Assembly: GCA_014843695.1 (NCBI GenBank)
Contig: CM026402.1
Coordinates: forward strand, 19,262,396 to 19,326,395
Source of the DNA: Archivesica marissinica
Lineage: Eukaryota > Mollusca > Bivalvia > Venerida > Vesicomyidae
DNA length: 64,000 bases
Direction: 5' to 3'
In this document: piece after piece, positions 21,013 through 34,088 of the stretch
Position numbering within the stretch: the first letter of the stretch is position 1
How the letters are laid out: each line of letters starts with the position of its first letter
The notes under the pieces: generated by a model
Told to the model about the DNA's origin: nothing
Database searches by the model: none
What the model saw: only the letters and a program-made list of their open reading frames with translations
Translations under genes and position numbers: made by a program

Positions 21013-21145
21013 CTGCAATATACAAGTTCGCCTATCAGCAAACCATAGATAAAGCATCTAATTCTTAACCTTTAGCATGCTGTCGGCGAAACGATGAATG
21101 AAATGAAGGCAGATAACAAATGTGTAATATTTTTCGTATTTTTCC

Positions 21146-21300
21146 TAGAAAGTAGGGCTTGTGACATTTCATTTTCCTAGAAAGTAGGGCGTGTGACATT
21201 TCATTTTCCTAGAAAGTAGGGCGTCACATTTCATTTTCCTATTAAGTAGGGCATGTGACATTTCATTTTCCTAGAAAGTAGGGCGTGTGACATTTCATTC
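21146..21300. repeat. about 32-bp tandem array, five copies
   Basis: Five copies of catttcattttcctagaaag followed by tagggcgtgtga, one with a deletion. Confidence 0.9.
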
Positions 21301-22063
21301 AAATCGTCTTGATTTCACCTACACTGTACAGCGGTTAATTATCCATTTATTAATATTAGCCCCAATTGCGAAACAATTTCTTGCAACATTAGTTTAACCG
21401 CTCTTATGATCCCCAATACTGATGGAATACATAGCTATGAGGAAGAAAGAAAGCATTTAGTTTAATCATATGTTCTTGTAAATCAATAGTTAATATGTTA
21501 TGCACATGTAGATACAATACATAGTATGAAAATGCAAATGGTTTTGGTGAAAAGTTTTAGAAACATTAGACATTGGCCCTCACCAGAAAGCATTGTGGAA
21601 GTGGCGATTAACCCTATTTTTGATAAGTCATAATTATCATACCGTCACATCTGGTAAGGAAACAACATTAAAAACAAAGAATTCCAACTGATAGGACCAA
21701 TCTATATTTCGGGATAAATCAGATTTTATATGTCCAGGGAGGTAATAGAAAAACCAGCAGCCACCCATTCACCTGTCTTGCTCAAGACAACATCAACCAG
21801 TTTCATTTCTCAAAATGGCATAACCAAATCTACATAGGGTTGTACATGTCATAAGAAAAATGACCTTCCATGTACACCCTAGGAACATGTACATAGTCCT
21901 CAAACACCCATTCAACGCTCTACCATACAACACAATATCTTTACTATGAATAATTGATACAACGAAACATATATTGAACTATATTGAAACATTCAGCTTT
22001 CCCCAATAGATTTTCATATTCAGTTACATAAATTTATCACAAATTGTTGCATTGGGTTGCATA
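21301..22063. other. intron 5 sequence, no feature recognised
   Basis: Unique-looking AT-rich intron sequence. No exon, RNA or repeat recognised on either strand. Confidence 0.5.
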
Positions 22064-22763
22064 TGGTGTGGTGTACAATGCATAGGGTGCGGTGTACAAT
22101 GTATAGGGTGTGGTGTACAATGTATAGGGTGTGGTGTACAATATATAGGGTGTGGTGTACAATGTATAGGGTGCGGTGTACAATGTATAGGGTGTGGTGT
22201 ACAATGTATAGGGTGTGGTGTACAATGTATAGGGTGTGGTGTACAATGTATAGGGTGTGGTGTACAATGTATAGGGTGCGGTGTACAATGTATAGGGTGC
22301 GGTGTACAATGTATAGGGTGTGGTGCGGTGTACAATGCATAGGGTGTGGTGTACAATGTATAGGGTGTGGTGTACAATGTATAGGGTGTGGTGCGGTGTA
22401 CAATGTATAGGGTGTGGTGTACAATGTATAGGGTGTGGTGTACAATGTATAGGGTGGCGGTGTACAATGTATAGGGTGCGGTGTACAATGTATAGGGTGC
22501 GGTGTACAATGTATAGGGTGCGGTGTACAATGTATAGGGTGCGGTGTACAATGCATAGGGTGCGGTGTACAATGTATAGGGTGCGGTGTACAATGTATAG
22601 GGTGTGGTGTACAATGCATAGGGTGCGGTGTACAATGTATAGGGTGCGGTGTACAATGTATAGGGTGCGGTGTACAATGTATAGGGTGCGGTGTACAATG
22701 TATAGGGTGCGGTGTACAATGTATAGGGTGCGGTGTACAATGTATAGGGTGCGGTGTACAATG
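22064..22763. repeat. 21-bp satellite, about 33 copies
   Basis: Units of gggtg(t/c)ggtgtacaatgtata. The T/C choice gives runs of one state (T mostly on the left, C mostly on the right). Two units carry an extra 'gtgcg' and one an extra G. Confidence 0.95.
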
Positions 22764-22832
22764 CACTTTGGATTACAGGGACAGATAGAGGTATTCACTC
22801 AACGATAGGATTTTAACTTTGTTTGTTTATTA

Positions 22833-23092
22833 GGGATTTACGCCTGCATCAGCACCATATTGGGCTATATCGCCGGCGGAGAGTTTACCTAACAACACCT
22901 TTCCTGGGCAGGCTCCAGCAGTTAACCAGTATTTGGTGCATCAATCTCCATTAGAAACTACCAACTTTTTCATATAAATGAGACACAGCCTGAGCGCCAT
23001 AGTCAGCGACATTAAACCGTGACTCGAAACCGTGACCATAAGTTACAGTGGTATACAAGTCAGCGACCGTAACCACTCGACCACGGAGGCGG
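22833..23092 (-). mobile_element. SINE family D (tRNA-derived)
   Basis: 'ttacgcctgcatcagcacca', 'acctaacaacacctttcctg', 'ggcaggctccagcagttaac' and the tRNA-like end 'gtaaccactcgaccacgg'. Confidence 0.75.
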
Positions 23093-23137
23093 ACCTAGAA
23101 TATTTTGATATATATATTGATATAGTAACAAACTTAC

Positions 23138-23323
23138 AGGGTGATGGACTTTGGGATGATCCTGGTGACGTGTCTTCATTTGTTGAAGTTCTTCCTCGCG
23201 AACCTTTCTCTTCTCATCGTCCAGATTCTTTAGTTCCTCTCTACGTTCATGCTCTTTTTCCATCTCGTATGCTTTAAATTCTCCCCTCCGCTTTTTGTCT
23301 ATTTCATCTAAATCACTAGTGGC
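23138..23323 (-). CDS. nucleobindin exon 5: charged coiled coil
   Basis: This 186-nt exon (phase 0-0, 62 codons, residues 155-216) encodes a highly charged helix. It starts ATSDLDEIDKKRRGEFKAYE, continues EKEHERREEL, and ends HQDHPKVHHP. The order Glu-Phe-Lys-x-Tyr-Glu-Met, EHERR, and the final HPKV-x-x-P turn are diagnostic for nucleobindins and separate the coiled coil from EF-hand 1. Acceptor tctctcccag and donor CCT|GTAAGT are both strong. A SINE of the GCCTGCATCAG family sits immediately downstream in the intron, at 22833-23092. Confidence 0.95.
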
Positions 23324-23472
23324 CTGGGAGAGAGATAAACGGAAATTATAAAACCGATCTGATATTTGTACGGCCTAGTTTTGGGTAAAGTTTTGAACGA
23401 TTCAACTACTTCTATAAGGACCACAATGGAAATAAGAGAGCTTTGTTGCTCTCTTTTTGTGTCATCCTTGGT

Positions 23473-25200
23473 ATTGATTATATGTCATCTACTCTGCACG
23501 TTAATGCTCACATGTACTATGTTGACATTGATTATATGTCATCTACTCTGCACGTTAATGCTCACATGTACTATGTTGACATTGATTATATGTCATCTAC
23601 TCTGCACGTTAATGCTCACATGTACTATGTTGACATTGATTATATGTCATCTACTCTGCACGTTAATGCTCACATGTACTATGTTGACATTGATTATATG
23701 TCATCTACTCTGCACGTTAATGCTCACATGTACTATGTTGACATTGATTATATGTCATCTACTCTGCACGTTAATGCTCACATGTACTATGTTGACATTG
23801 ATTATATGTCATCTACTCTGCACGTTAATGCTCACATGTACTATGTTGACATTGATTATATGTCATCTACTCTGCACGTTAATGCTCACATGTACTATGT
23901 TGACATTGATTATATGTCATCTACTCTGCACGTTAATGCTCACATGTACTATGTTGACATTGATTATATGTCATCTACTCTGCACGTTAATGCTCACATG
24001 TACTATGTTGACATTGATTATATGTCATCTACTCTGCACGTTAATGCTCACATGTACTATGTTGACATTGATTATATGTCATCTACTCTGCACGTTAATG
24101 CTCACATGTACTATGTTGACATTGATTATATGTCATCTACTCTGCACGTTAATGCTCACATGTACTATGTTGACATTGATTATATGTCATCTACTCTGCA
24201 CGTTAATGCTCACATGTACTATGTTGACATTGATTATATGTCATCTACTCTGCACGTTAATGCTCACATGTACTATGTTGACATTGATTATATGTCATCT
24301 ACTCTGCACGTTAATGCTCACATGTACTATGTTGACATTGATTATATGTCATCTACTCTGCACGTTAATGCTCACATGTACTATGTTGACATTGATTATA
24401 TGTCATCTACTCTGCACGTTAATGCTCACATGTACTATGTTGACATTGATTATATGTCATCTACTCTGCACGTTAATGCTCACATGTACTATGTTGACAT
24501 TGATTATATGTCATCTACTCTGCACGTTAATGCTCACATGTACTATGTTGACATTGATTATATGTCATCTACTCTGCACGTTAATGCTCACATGTACTAT
24601 GTTGACATTGATTATATGTCATCTACTCTGCACGTTAATGCTCACATGTACTATGTTGACATTGATTATATGTCATCTACTCTGCACGTTAATGCTCACA
24701 TGTACTATGTTGACATTGATTATATGTCATCTACTCTGCACGTTAATGCTCACATGTACTATGTTGACATTGATTATATGTCATCTACTCTGCACGTTAA
24801 TGCTCACATGTACTATGTTGACATTGATTATATGTCATCTACTCTGCACGTTAATGCTCACATGTACTATGTTGACATTGATTATATGTCATCTACTCTG
24901 CACGTTAATGCTCACATGTACTATGTTGACATTGATTATATGTCATCTACTCTGCACGTTAATGCTCACATGTACTATGTTGACATTGATTATATGTCAT
25001 CTACTCTGCACGTTAATGCTCACATTTACTATGTTGACATTGATTATATGTCATCTACTCTGCACGTTAATGCTCACATGTACTATGTTGACATTGATTA
25101 TATGTCATCTACTCTGCACGTTAATGCTCACATGTACTATGTTGACATTGATTATATGTCATCTACTCTGCACGTTAATGCTCACATGTAATATGTTGAT
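23473..25200. repeat. 54-bp satellite, 32 near-identical copies
   Basis: Exactly 32 units of attgattatatgtcatctac, tctgcacgttaatgctcaca and tgtactatgttgac. Only one internal base differs (a T near 25025) plus changes in the last unit. Two plus-strand frames are open because 54 is divisible by three. It lies in intron 4. Confidence 0.97.
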
Positions 25201-25494
25201 ATTGATTTTGTATTTGTTTTATGACATATATTCTATTTTTACCAGAATAAAACTATCTATCTATATATATATAAATGTGTAAATATTGAATTTCATACCA
25301 GTATGAACTAATGTGACACGGGATAAACTATAAATTTCATAAAAATAATTATAAAACTGTGTTATACAACAGTGCCTGGAACACAATATCCCCCCCCCCC
25401 TCCAATACATTTTACACTGCAAATTGTTGGCATGTGAAGGTTGCACAACAGATACTTTCTACATGTATGTACATATTGCATTGAATAGGAAAAC

Positions 25495-25791
25495 TGTGTG
25501 TTTTACGTTTATTTATCGTCGCTACCGGTTGCCCATATGAGCGACGCCTCCTGAAGAGATTAGTCATTTTAGATTTTTGGAGGATAGTGCAATGATACAG
25601 AGAGAGACCCATTCCAGAGTCTCCTCTGGTTCATTTACGTGCACGGTGTAAAGCACTGAGACACGAGACCTTGGCTTAACGTCCCATCTGAAAGACTGTT
25701 AATTTTATTAGGGTCAGACGGGGGGATCGAACCTGCGATCCCTGGATTACCGGTCCAGCGTGCTAACACTGGACTACAGATCCGTATTTGG
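25495..25791 (-). mobile_element. SINE family B, complete, with target duplication
   Basis: Flanked by TAGGAAAAC at 25486-25494 and 25792-25800. Sense is minus. The head has a Thr-like anticodon arm (ctgga-ccggtaa-tccag) and B box 'gatcgcaggttcgatcc', followed by the body and tail. Confidence 0.85.
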
Positions 25792-25869
25792 TAGGAAAAC
25801 AGTAATTCTGATATTTTTAAGTATAGAAAAAACAAAACTACCAAAATCTATTTTGGAAATAGGAGGGGT

Positions 25870-26131
25870 GGGGGTGGGGGGTAACATCGCACCAACAGTT
25901 TAGGCCATATGGCGACTCTTCAGCCATTATTGGTGGAGGAAGACCCTGGGTCGCCACCGAGCAGTATTTGAGGCACGGACGGGTACATGGGTAGAACCAC
26001 CGAGTTTCCGCAAACCAGCTGGATAGCTTCCTCACATGAAATAATCCGAGAACACCTGTGGGATTCGAACCAGCAGCATGGATGGATAAGTAATTTGAAG
26101 TCCATGATCGTAACCACTCGGTCGGCCCCAA
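25870..26131 (-). mobile_element. SINE family C
   Basis: 'caacagtttaggccatatgg', 'ccaccgagtttccgcaaac' and tRNA-like 'gtgggattcgaaccagcagc ... aaccactcggtcgg'. It ends about 100 bp from the exon 4 donor. Confidence 0.75.
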
Positions 26132-26231
26132 AATAGCGACAGTCCTTTTAAAAAGTAAACAAGACTTTAAGAATTAACATTTTTTACTCGGTAATAATTT
26201 TGTCAATGTTTGTAGTTTAGTATTACGATAC

Positions 26232-26326
26232 CTTTCTAATAAGCTTTTCCAAATCTTTTGCCTCAAAGGAGTGTGGATTTTTTATATCCACATGGTGGAG
26301 GTAATTTTCATCCATTTTCTGTATGC
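26232..26326 (-). CDS. nucleobindin exon 4: basic/Leu-rich linker
   Basis: This 95-nt exon (phase 1 to 0) supplies residues 123-154. It contains HVDIKNPHSFEAKDLEKLI, which matches the family's conserved block in which a His/Thr-Phe-Glu-Ala-Arg/Lys-Asp-Leu-Glu motif precedes the central coiled coil. The acceptor is tttctttctacag and the donor is AAG|GTATCG. In vertebrates this area lies next to the region described as DNA-binding or basic. No unusual residue is visible. It lies between the 139-bp satellite of intron 3 and the 54-bp satellite of intron 4. Confidence 0.92.
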
Positions 26327-26583
26327 CTGTAGAAAGAAAGGTAACTCTCTTTATATCATTTAGCAGTTCCTGTAACACTTCTACCATGCATGCACGTTAT
26401 CCTCAAAACATAGAGAATATTGGTTACTCTGTCGAGCTATTTATGTTTTCGGAGATGAACCTAATAATAATTTAAAATTATAAGACAGTAACCTAATTCT
26501 ATTTATCCTATCTTCTGATAAAAAACATGTCACAAATACAGAGCTGTGACATCACAAAAGGTTTACTAGGCACAAACTAATTA

Positions 26584-26727
26584 CCGTATTGTTCCTATTT
26601 ATAGCGCCCGGGCGCGATGCAAAACACAACAGGGGGGCACTAATTAGAGTAATTAATTTCTGTAGTATAGGTGTGGAAATTCTCCATTTCAATATCGGTA
26701 ATTGCCAACTAATTGGGAACAATACGG
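26584..26727. mobile_element. short TA-flanked inverted-repeat MITE, 144 bp
   Basis: Ends CCGTATTGTTCC and GGGAACAATACGG, with TA on both sides (26582-26583 and 26728-26729). The first seven bases are shared with the element at 18366-19148, but the rest differs. Confidence 0.75.
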
Positions 26728-26829
26728 TAAGCAAAGTTGGTAGCACAAACACTAGAATTATGCAGACAATCATACAATAAGGTTTTTTTCACAGACAAAA
26801 AAATAACATCTATAATTGTATACAAATAC

Positions 26830-29800
26830 AGTATTACGTAACCAGGACAGTTGCCATGGCAACAACTATAAGCGAGGAACCCACAAGTTGGATGGATGTA
26901 CATAGTGAAGTAACACCTATGTGATGGGATTGGAATAGATCTAACGCTCGGGGCTAGGATTCATGAATTTACGTAACCAGCCAGGACAGTTGCCATGGCA
27001 ACAACTATAAGCGAGGAACCCACAAGTTGGATGGATGTACATAGTGAAGTAACACATATGTGATGGGATTGGGATAGAGCTCCCACTCGGGGCTAGGATT
27101 CATGAATTTACGTAAACAGACAGTTGCCATGGCAACAACTATAAGCGAGGAACCCACAAATTGGATGAATGTACAGAGTGAAGTAACACCTATGTGATGG
27201 GATTGGGATAGATCTAACACTCGGGGCTAGGATTCATGAATTTACGTAACCAGCCAGGACAGTTGCCATGGCTACAACTATAAGCGAGGAACCCACAAGT
27301 TGGATGGATGTACATAGTGAAGTAACACATATGTGATGGGATTGGGATAGAGCTCCCACTCGGGGCTAGGATTCATGAATTTACGTAAACAGACAGTTGC
27401 CATGGCAACAACTATAAGCGAGGAACCCACAAATTGGATGAATGTACAGAGTGAAGTAACACCTATGTGATGGGATTGGGATAGATCTAACACTCGGGGC
27501 TAAGATTCATGAATTTACGTAACCAGCCAGGACAGTTGCCATGGCAACAACTATAAGCGAGGAACCCACAAATTGGATGAATGTACAGAGTGAAGTAACA
27601 CCTATGTGATGGGATTGGGATAGATCTAACACTCGGGGCTAGGATTCATGAATTTACGTAACCAGCCAGGACAGTTGCCATGGCAACAACTATAAGCGAG
27701 GAACCCACAAGTTGGGTGAATGTACAGAGTGAAGTAACACCTATGTGATGGGATTGGGATAGATCTAACACTCGGGGCTAAGATTCATGAATTTACGTAA
27801 CCAGCCAGGACAGTTGCCATGGCAACAACTATAAGCGAGGAACCCACAAATTGGATGGATGTACAGAGTGAAGTAACACCTATGTGATGGGATTGGGATA
27901 GATCTAACACTCGGGGCTAGGATTCATGAATTTACGTAACCAGCCAGGACAGTTGCCATGGCAACAACTATAAGCGAGGAACCCACAAATTGGATGAATG
28001 TACAGAGTGAAGTAACACCTATGTGATGGGATTGGGATAGATCTAACACTCGGGGCTAAGATTCATGAATTTACGTAACCAGCCAGGACAGTTGCCATGG
28101 CAACAACTATAAGCGAGGAACCCACAAATTGGATGAATGTACAGAGTGAAGTAACACCTATGTGATGGGATTGGGATAGATCTAACACTCGGGGCTAGGA
28201 TTCATGAATTTACGTAACCAGCCAGGACAGTTGCCATGGCAACAACTATAAGCGAGGAACCCACAAATTGGATGAATGTACAGAGTGAAGTAACACCTAT
28301 GTGATGGGATTGGGATAGATCTAACACTCGGGGCTAGGATTCATGAATTTACGTAACCAGCCAGGACAGTTGCCATGGCTACAACTATAAGCGAGGAACC
28401 CACAAGTTGGATGGATGTACATAGTGAAGTAACACATATGTGATGGGATTGGGATAGAGCTCCCACTCGGGGCTAGGATTCATGAATTTACGTAAACAGA
28501 CAGTTGCCATGGCAACAACTATAAGCGAGGAACCCACAAATTGGATGAATGTACAGAGTGAAGTAACACCTATGTGATGGGATTGGGATAGATCTAACAC
28601 TCGGGGCTAGGATTCATGAATTTACGTAACCAGCCAGGACAGTTGCCATGGCTACAACTATAAGCGAGGAACCCACAAGTTGGATGGATGTACATAGTGA
28701 AGTAACACATATGTGATGGGATTGGGATAGAGCTCCCACTCGGGGCTAGGATTCATGAATTTACGTAAACAGACAGTTGCCATGGCAACAACTATAAGCG
28801 AGGAACCCACAAATTGGATGAATGTACAGAGTGAAGTAACACCTATGTGATGGGATTGATCTAACACTCGGGGCTAGGATTCATGAATTTACGTAACCAG
28901 CCAGGACAGTTGCCATGGCAACAACTATAAGCGAGGAACCCACAAGTTGGGTGAATGTACAGAGTGAAGTAACACCTATGTGATGGGATTGGGATAGATC
29001 TAACACTCGGGGCTAAGATTCATGAATTTACGTAACCAGCCAGGACAGTTGCCATGGCAACAATTATAAGCGAGGAACCCACAAATTGGATGGATGTACA
29101 GAGTGAAGTAACACCTATGTGATGGGATTGGGATAGATCTAACACTCGGGGCTAGGATTCATGAATTTACGTAACCAGCCAGGACAGTTGCCATGGCAAC
29201 AACTATAAGCGAGGAACCCACAAATTGGATGAATGTACAGAGTGAAGTAACACCTATGTGATGGGATTGGGATAGATCTAACACTCGGGGCTAGGATTCA
29301 TGAATTTACGTAACCAGCCAGGACAGTTGCCATGGCAACAACTATAAGCGAGGAACCCACAAATTGGATGAATGTACAGAGTGAAGTAACACCTATGTGA
29401 TGGGATTGGGATAGATCTAACACTCAGGGCTAGGATTCATGAATTTACGTAACCAGCCAGGACAGTTGCCATGGCAACAACTATAAGCGAGGAACCCACA
29501 AATTGGATGAATGTACAGAGTGAAGTAACACCTATGTGATGGGATTGGGATAGATCTAACACTCGTGGCTAGGATTCATGAATTTACGTAACCAGCCAGG
29601 ACAGTTGCCATGGCAACAACTATAAGCGAGGAACCCACAAATTGGATGAATGTACAGAGTGAAGTAACACCTATGTGATGGGATTGGGATAGATCTAACA
29701 CTCGGGGCTAGGATTCATGAATTTACGTAACCAGCCAGGACAGTTGCCATGGCAACAACTATAAGCGAGGAACCCACAAATTGGATGGATGTACAGAGTG

Positions 29801-30545
29801 AAGTAACACCTATGTGATGGGATTGGGATAGATCTAACACTCGGGGCTAGGATTCATGAATTTACGTAACCAGCCAGGACAGTTGCCATGGCTACAACTA
29901 TAAGCGAGGAACCCACAAATTGGATGGATGTACAGAGTGAAGTAACACCTATGTGATGAGATTGGGATAGAGCTCCCACTCGGAGCTAGGATTCATGAAT
30001 TTACGTAACCAGCCAGGACAGTTGCCATGGCAACAACTATAAGCGAGGAACCCACAAGTTGGATGGATGTACATAGTGAAGTAACACATATGTGATGGGA
30101 TTGGGATAGAGCTCCCACTCGGGGCTAGGATTCATGAATTTACGTAAACAGACAGTTGCCATGGCAACAACTATAAGCGAGGAACCCACAACTTGGATGA
30201 ATGTACAGAGTGAAGTAACACCTATGTGATGGGATTGGGATAGATCTAACACTCGGGGCTAGGATTCATGAATTTACGTAACCAGCCAGGACAGTTGCCA
30301 TGGCAACAACTATAAGCGAGGAACCCACAAATTGGATGAATGTACAGAGTGAAGTAACACCTATGTGATGGGATTGGGATAGATCTAACACTCGGGGCTA
30401 GGATTCATGAATTTACGTAACCAGCCAGGACAGTTGCCATGGCAACAACTATAAGCGAGGAACCCACAAATTGGATGAATGTACAGAGTGAAGTAACACC
30501 TATGTGATGGGATTGGGATAGATCTAAAACACTCGGGGCTAGGAA
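26830..30545. repeat. 139-bp satellite with X-box-like palindrome, 27 units
   Basis: Twenty-seven units of about 139 bp (shorter 134-bp variants carry 'aaacagacagttgcc'). Each contains gttgccatggcaac or a variant, 'ataagcgaggaacccacaa', 'gtgaagtaacacctatgtga' and 'cactcggggctaggattcat'. 134+139 pairs form 273-bp higher-order units at 27005-27493 and 28385-28867. It fills much of intron 3. Confidence 0.97.
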
Positions 30546-30849
30546 TAGGGATTCATGATTTTATTTGATATCATAGTAATGAGGGCTTCATTTGCCTGTT
30601 TACGAGTTGAATGTAAATAGCTACCGAAGAGAAACATTATAAGCTCTGCTTCCATTTTGATCCTTTCCTATTCTTAGATTTTGTGTTCATGTATTGTTTT
30701 GTGAATGTATATAGTGGAATAAATATGTTTAAGCCAAATAGCTACCGGTATGTTATAAATATGTTTTAATAACCGCTGTCTCTCATACGTCTGTTAATTC
30801 ATTTTGATTGGTTTTTAGATGTTTTATATATTTAACTTTGTATAAAACT

Positions 30850-31138
30850 ATGTCTGTGTGTCTGTCCATCCGTCTGTCTGTGTGTCTGTCCATCCATATG
30901 TCTGTCCATCTGTCTGTGTGTCTGTCCATCCGTCTGTCTGTCTGTCTGTCCATCCATCTGTGTGTATGTCCGTCCGTCCGTCTGTGTGTCTGTCCATCCG
31001 TCTGTCCATCCGTCCATCTGTGTGTATGTCCGTCCGTCTGTCTGTGTGTCTGTCCATCCATCTGTCTGTGTGTATGTCCATCCATCTGTCTGTTCATCTG
31101 TCTGTCTGTTCATCCGTCTGTCTGTCTGTCTGTCTGGG
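30850..31138. repeat. (TGTC)n/(CATC)n microsatellite
   Basis: Degenerate tgtctgtctgtccatccgtc repeats over about 290 bp. Confidence 0.95.
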
Positions 31139-31413
31139 CAACATTCATCTCTGCACTGAGTTGCATGTACCCTCACTCTCCCCATTAAACAATCTGCATG
31201 TTTAATAAAACACAAGTAAGGACATAATGAACAATATCTAGGCTGAAAACTGATTTTTGAAACAAGATTACAAGCCAGCAAACCTGGACATGTCACCGTG
31301 CAAGAGGATCACACATCCAAACATCAATATGAACTTCTAGACGCTATCAGATGTAAATATCTAAATTTAAGTTATCAACAGATCCACTTAATTAAAAATA
31401 TATATTTATTTTT

Positions 31414-31600
31414 ATATTTCGGGTTTTACGCCTGCATCAGCACCATTTTGGGCTATATCGCCAGCGGGCAGTTTACCTAACAACACCTTTCCTGGGCAGG
31501 CTCCAGCGGTTAACCAGTACTTGGGTGCACCAACCTCCGTAAGAAACTGCCAACTTTTTCATATAAATAGCACACGGTCTGAGCGGGGCTCTAATTAAAA
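31414..31600 (-). mobile_element. SINE family D, truncated
   Basis: 'ttacgcctgcatcagcacca', 'ggcaggctccagcggttaac' and 'ctgagcggggctc', ending before the tRNA-like part. Confidence 0.7.
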
Positions 31601-32669
31601 ATATATTTTCCACCCAAAACAGGATCAATATCTATGCTAGGTTATTTCAATGTTCCATGAAAGTAGACACATGGTGTTATAACATACATACCAGGGTAAT
31701 TTCTATATATATATATGTACAAGTCCAGATAACAAAAGATAAGTAAATAAAATAAATAATATCTACAGATTAAATATGTCAAAACCAAATCAGGAATCCA
31801 GGGTAAATTACTACATATGTAGCCCCACTGCAAATCAAGCTACGTCCTGGGTGAACACGTCGCCCCTCATCTTCGCACCCCCACTGCAAATCAAGCTACG
31901 TCCTGGGTGAACACGTCGCCACTCCTATTTCCCACAAGGCCATACCAAATTTGCTTCTTCATCGTTTCTTGGTTTTTATTTCCTCCCGTTAATGCCTAAC
32001 AATCATTTTCTGATTATAACTGGAAAGTCAATCTGTTATGGTGCAGAGGACCAGCCACATTTCCTGGGTAAGAACCAGCATTTGACTCTACAGTTAACAA
32101 CTTAAATTATACCATAAATTTGATCGCTTTTTCCGCTGAGAGAAAACCTACTGCCCTGATGGTAAGAGATGAAAGGCAAGCATGCTAGACAACTTGGCCT
32201 CATTGGTTAGCTTAACATCCTGGCACTGGTTGCATACCTATCCATCATGGAAGATTCATTTTTGTTTAGAGATGCTATCTCCACATTCAGTACATCATCA
32301 TGTATTATTTTCTAAACCGTCAAACAAGGCAAATCGTATATACCCATGCACGTTAAGCAAATGCCAAATTTGGTATGGCCTAATAGTGACATTGACCAAT
32401 AGTAATACAGTACTAAACTACTATTAAAAAAATACGTATTTTTGCATGTAAAATTAAATTGATACATGTACACTAAACGGAGTTCAGCGAGGCGGTAACT
32501 TGTTTGACATGTATGTCACATTTGGACAAATCAACACAATGGTGCAAAATCTTTCCCCCGACTATATATATTTTTATGTGAGATACAAACCGTCAATCAA
32601 CCTCCATTTCAACCATTCCTTGTCTGTATAATTGACGAAGAAGATAATTAATGGGTCTCCTCATTACAA
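31601..32669. other. intron 3 sequence, no gene recognised
   Basis: Contains one short direct duplication (ctgcaaatcaagctacgtcc, near 31829 and 31884) and otherwise unique-looking sequence. Confidence 0.5.
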
Positions 32670-32970
32670 TACTGTAAAATACTATAATTTCGCGAACACT
32701 TTATTTCGCGATTTTTAAAATTTTGAACATTTTCAATTAATTCGTGGAGTTTTGAAGTCGCGCATCCGTGATGTATCACGAAAAATGAAGGTGACTGTTT
32801 ATGTAGATCACTTATAATTGTATTGACTTTCAAAATGTTGATAAAATGTACATATCTACAAATATAACTCTACATTTTGACACATTATTATTCACAAGAA
32901 TCATGAATCAATTTAGATCGCGAAAATAAGCGAAATATAAAACCTCGTGAATAAATAGTGTTCTACAGTA
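32670..32970. mobile_element. TA-type MITE with imperfect inverted repeats
   Basis: Begins TACTGTAAAATACTATAATT and ends aataaatagtgttctacagta. The ends pair imperfectly; the interior repeats 'ttcgcga' and 'tcgcgaaaat'. Confidence 0.65.
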
Positions 32971-33365
32971 TGTAACTGAACTAATTATTACTATCCGTAC
33001 TGGTAGTATCAAGAGGCTTGGTCTCATTCGCTGTTGTCTACAAAAGAGGCCAATACAGGGCGTGTTCATTCATTATACATGTAGTCTACAAGAGGCCATT
33101 GCAGGGATTGTTAATTTAATCTAGCTCATTTGTAAGGTCAGCTTGGGGAAAAAAAGCAACATAAATGATTTTGCCACAGTGCATTTCTATGATGTCCCCA
33201 GCACATTATACTAAAAGTCCCAAAAAAATCCCATCATGCAAACTTGCATAAATCCAAGATGGCCGTCAAACGGAAATAGTTTCGTTTAAAACGTTTCTCA
33301 TATGACATACCAGAGAGGTTTCGGATTCATTTTATGTCTAATTTGGCATTACTATGCATGTTATT

Positions 33366-33624
33366 GTGTGTGTTTTACGTTTATTTATCGTCGCTACTGG
33401 TTGAAGAGATTAGTAATTTTAGATTTTTGGAGGATAGTGCAATGATACAGACATTCCAGAGTCTCCTCTGGTTCTTTTACATGCATGGTGCACAGCACCG
33501 ACACGAGACCTCAGATTAACGTCCCATCTGAAAGACTGTTAATTTTAGTAGGGTCAGACGGGGGATCGAACCTGCGATCCCTGGATTACCAGTCCAGCGT
33601 GTTACCACTGGACTACAGATCCGT
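33366..33624 (-). mobile_element. SINE family B with target duplication
   Basis: Flanked by CATGTTATT at 33357-33365 and 33625-33633. It shares the tail, body and tRNA-like head with 25495-25791, with a small internal deletion after 'gtcgctactggtt'. Confidence 0.85.
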
Positions 33625-34088
33625 CATGTTATTACTGACTAGGAAAGCTATTTCTTGGGATGTTAAATTATAGTGGGTGAATGATATATTTGCATAAAGA
33701 GGTGACCAAAGGCTTGGTTATTAAATATTGCTGCTTAATCATAACTGACGGAACTAATATTCATTTCTGTGATTTCATTTGTGATGTTGCCACGGCTATG
33801 GCAGTTGAGACAAATGACAATGATTACTCTATGTCACATTACTCTATGTCACATGCTCGCCGTAGATAAGTTTGATCACTTGCCCTAGAAGGCATAGATC
33901 TATCACGGTTGGTCTGAAATGGAAACTGCATATACGTAACCGAGGTGAAGTAAGACTGGATTCAGACTAGAAATAGATACACCCGTTCTCAAACTCAAGC
34001 TCAAATGATTTGATTGGTTGATTCTGAGTTTTACTGCCAGTTGAACCAATCAGAAGCTTGAGACTTAGTTTAAACTTTATTTTATTTT

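Noticed and set aside
23366..25282. Long plus-strand open frames (up to 638 codons) with an 18-residue hydrophobic repeat
   Set aside because: They are translations of the 54-bp satellite. Two frames are open at once, there is no codon bias or splice context, and the period is divisible by three.
25715..25791. tRNA-Thr-like sequence in SINE family B
   Set aside because: The acceptor stem does not pair properly, and the same sequence recurs at 13191-13442, 33366-33624 and 36448-36732 with a SINE body and target duplications.
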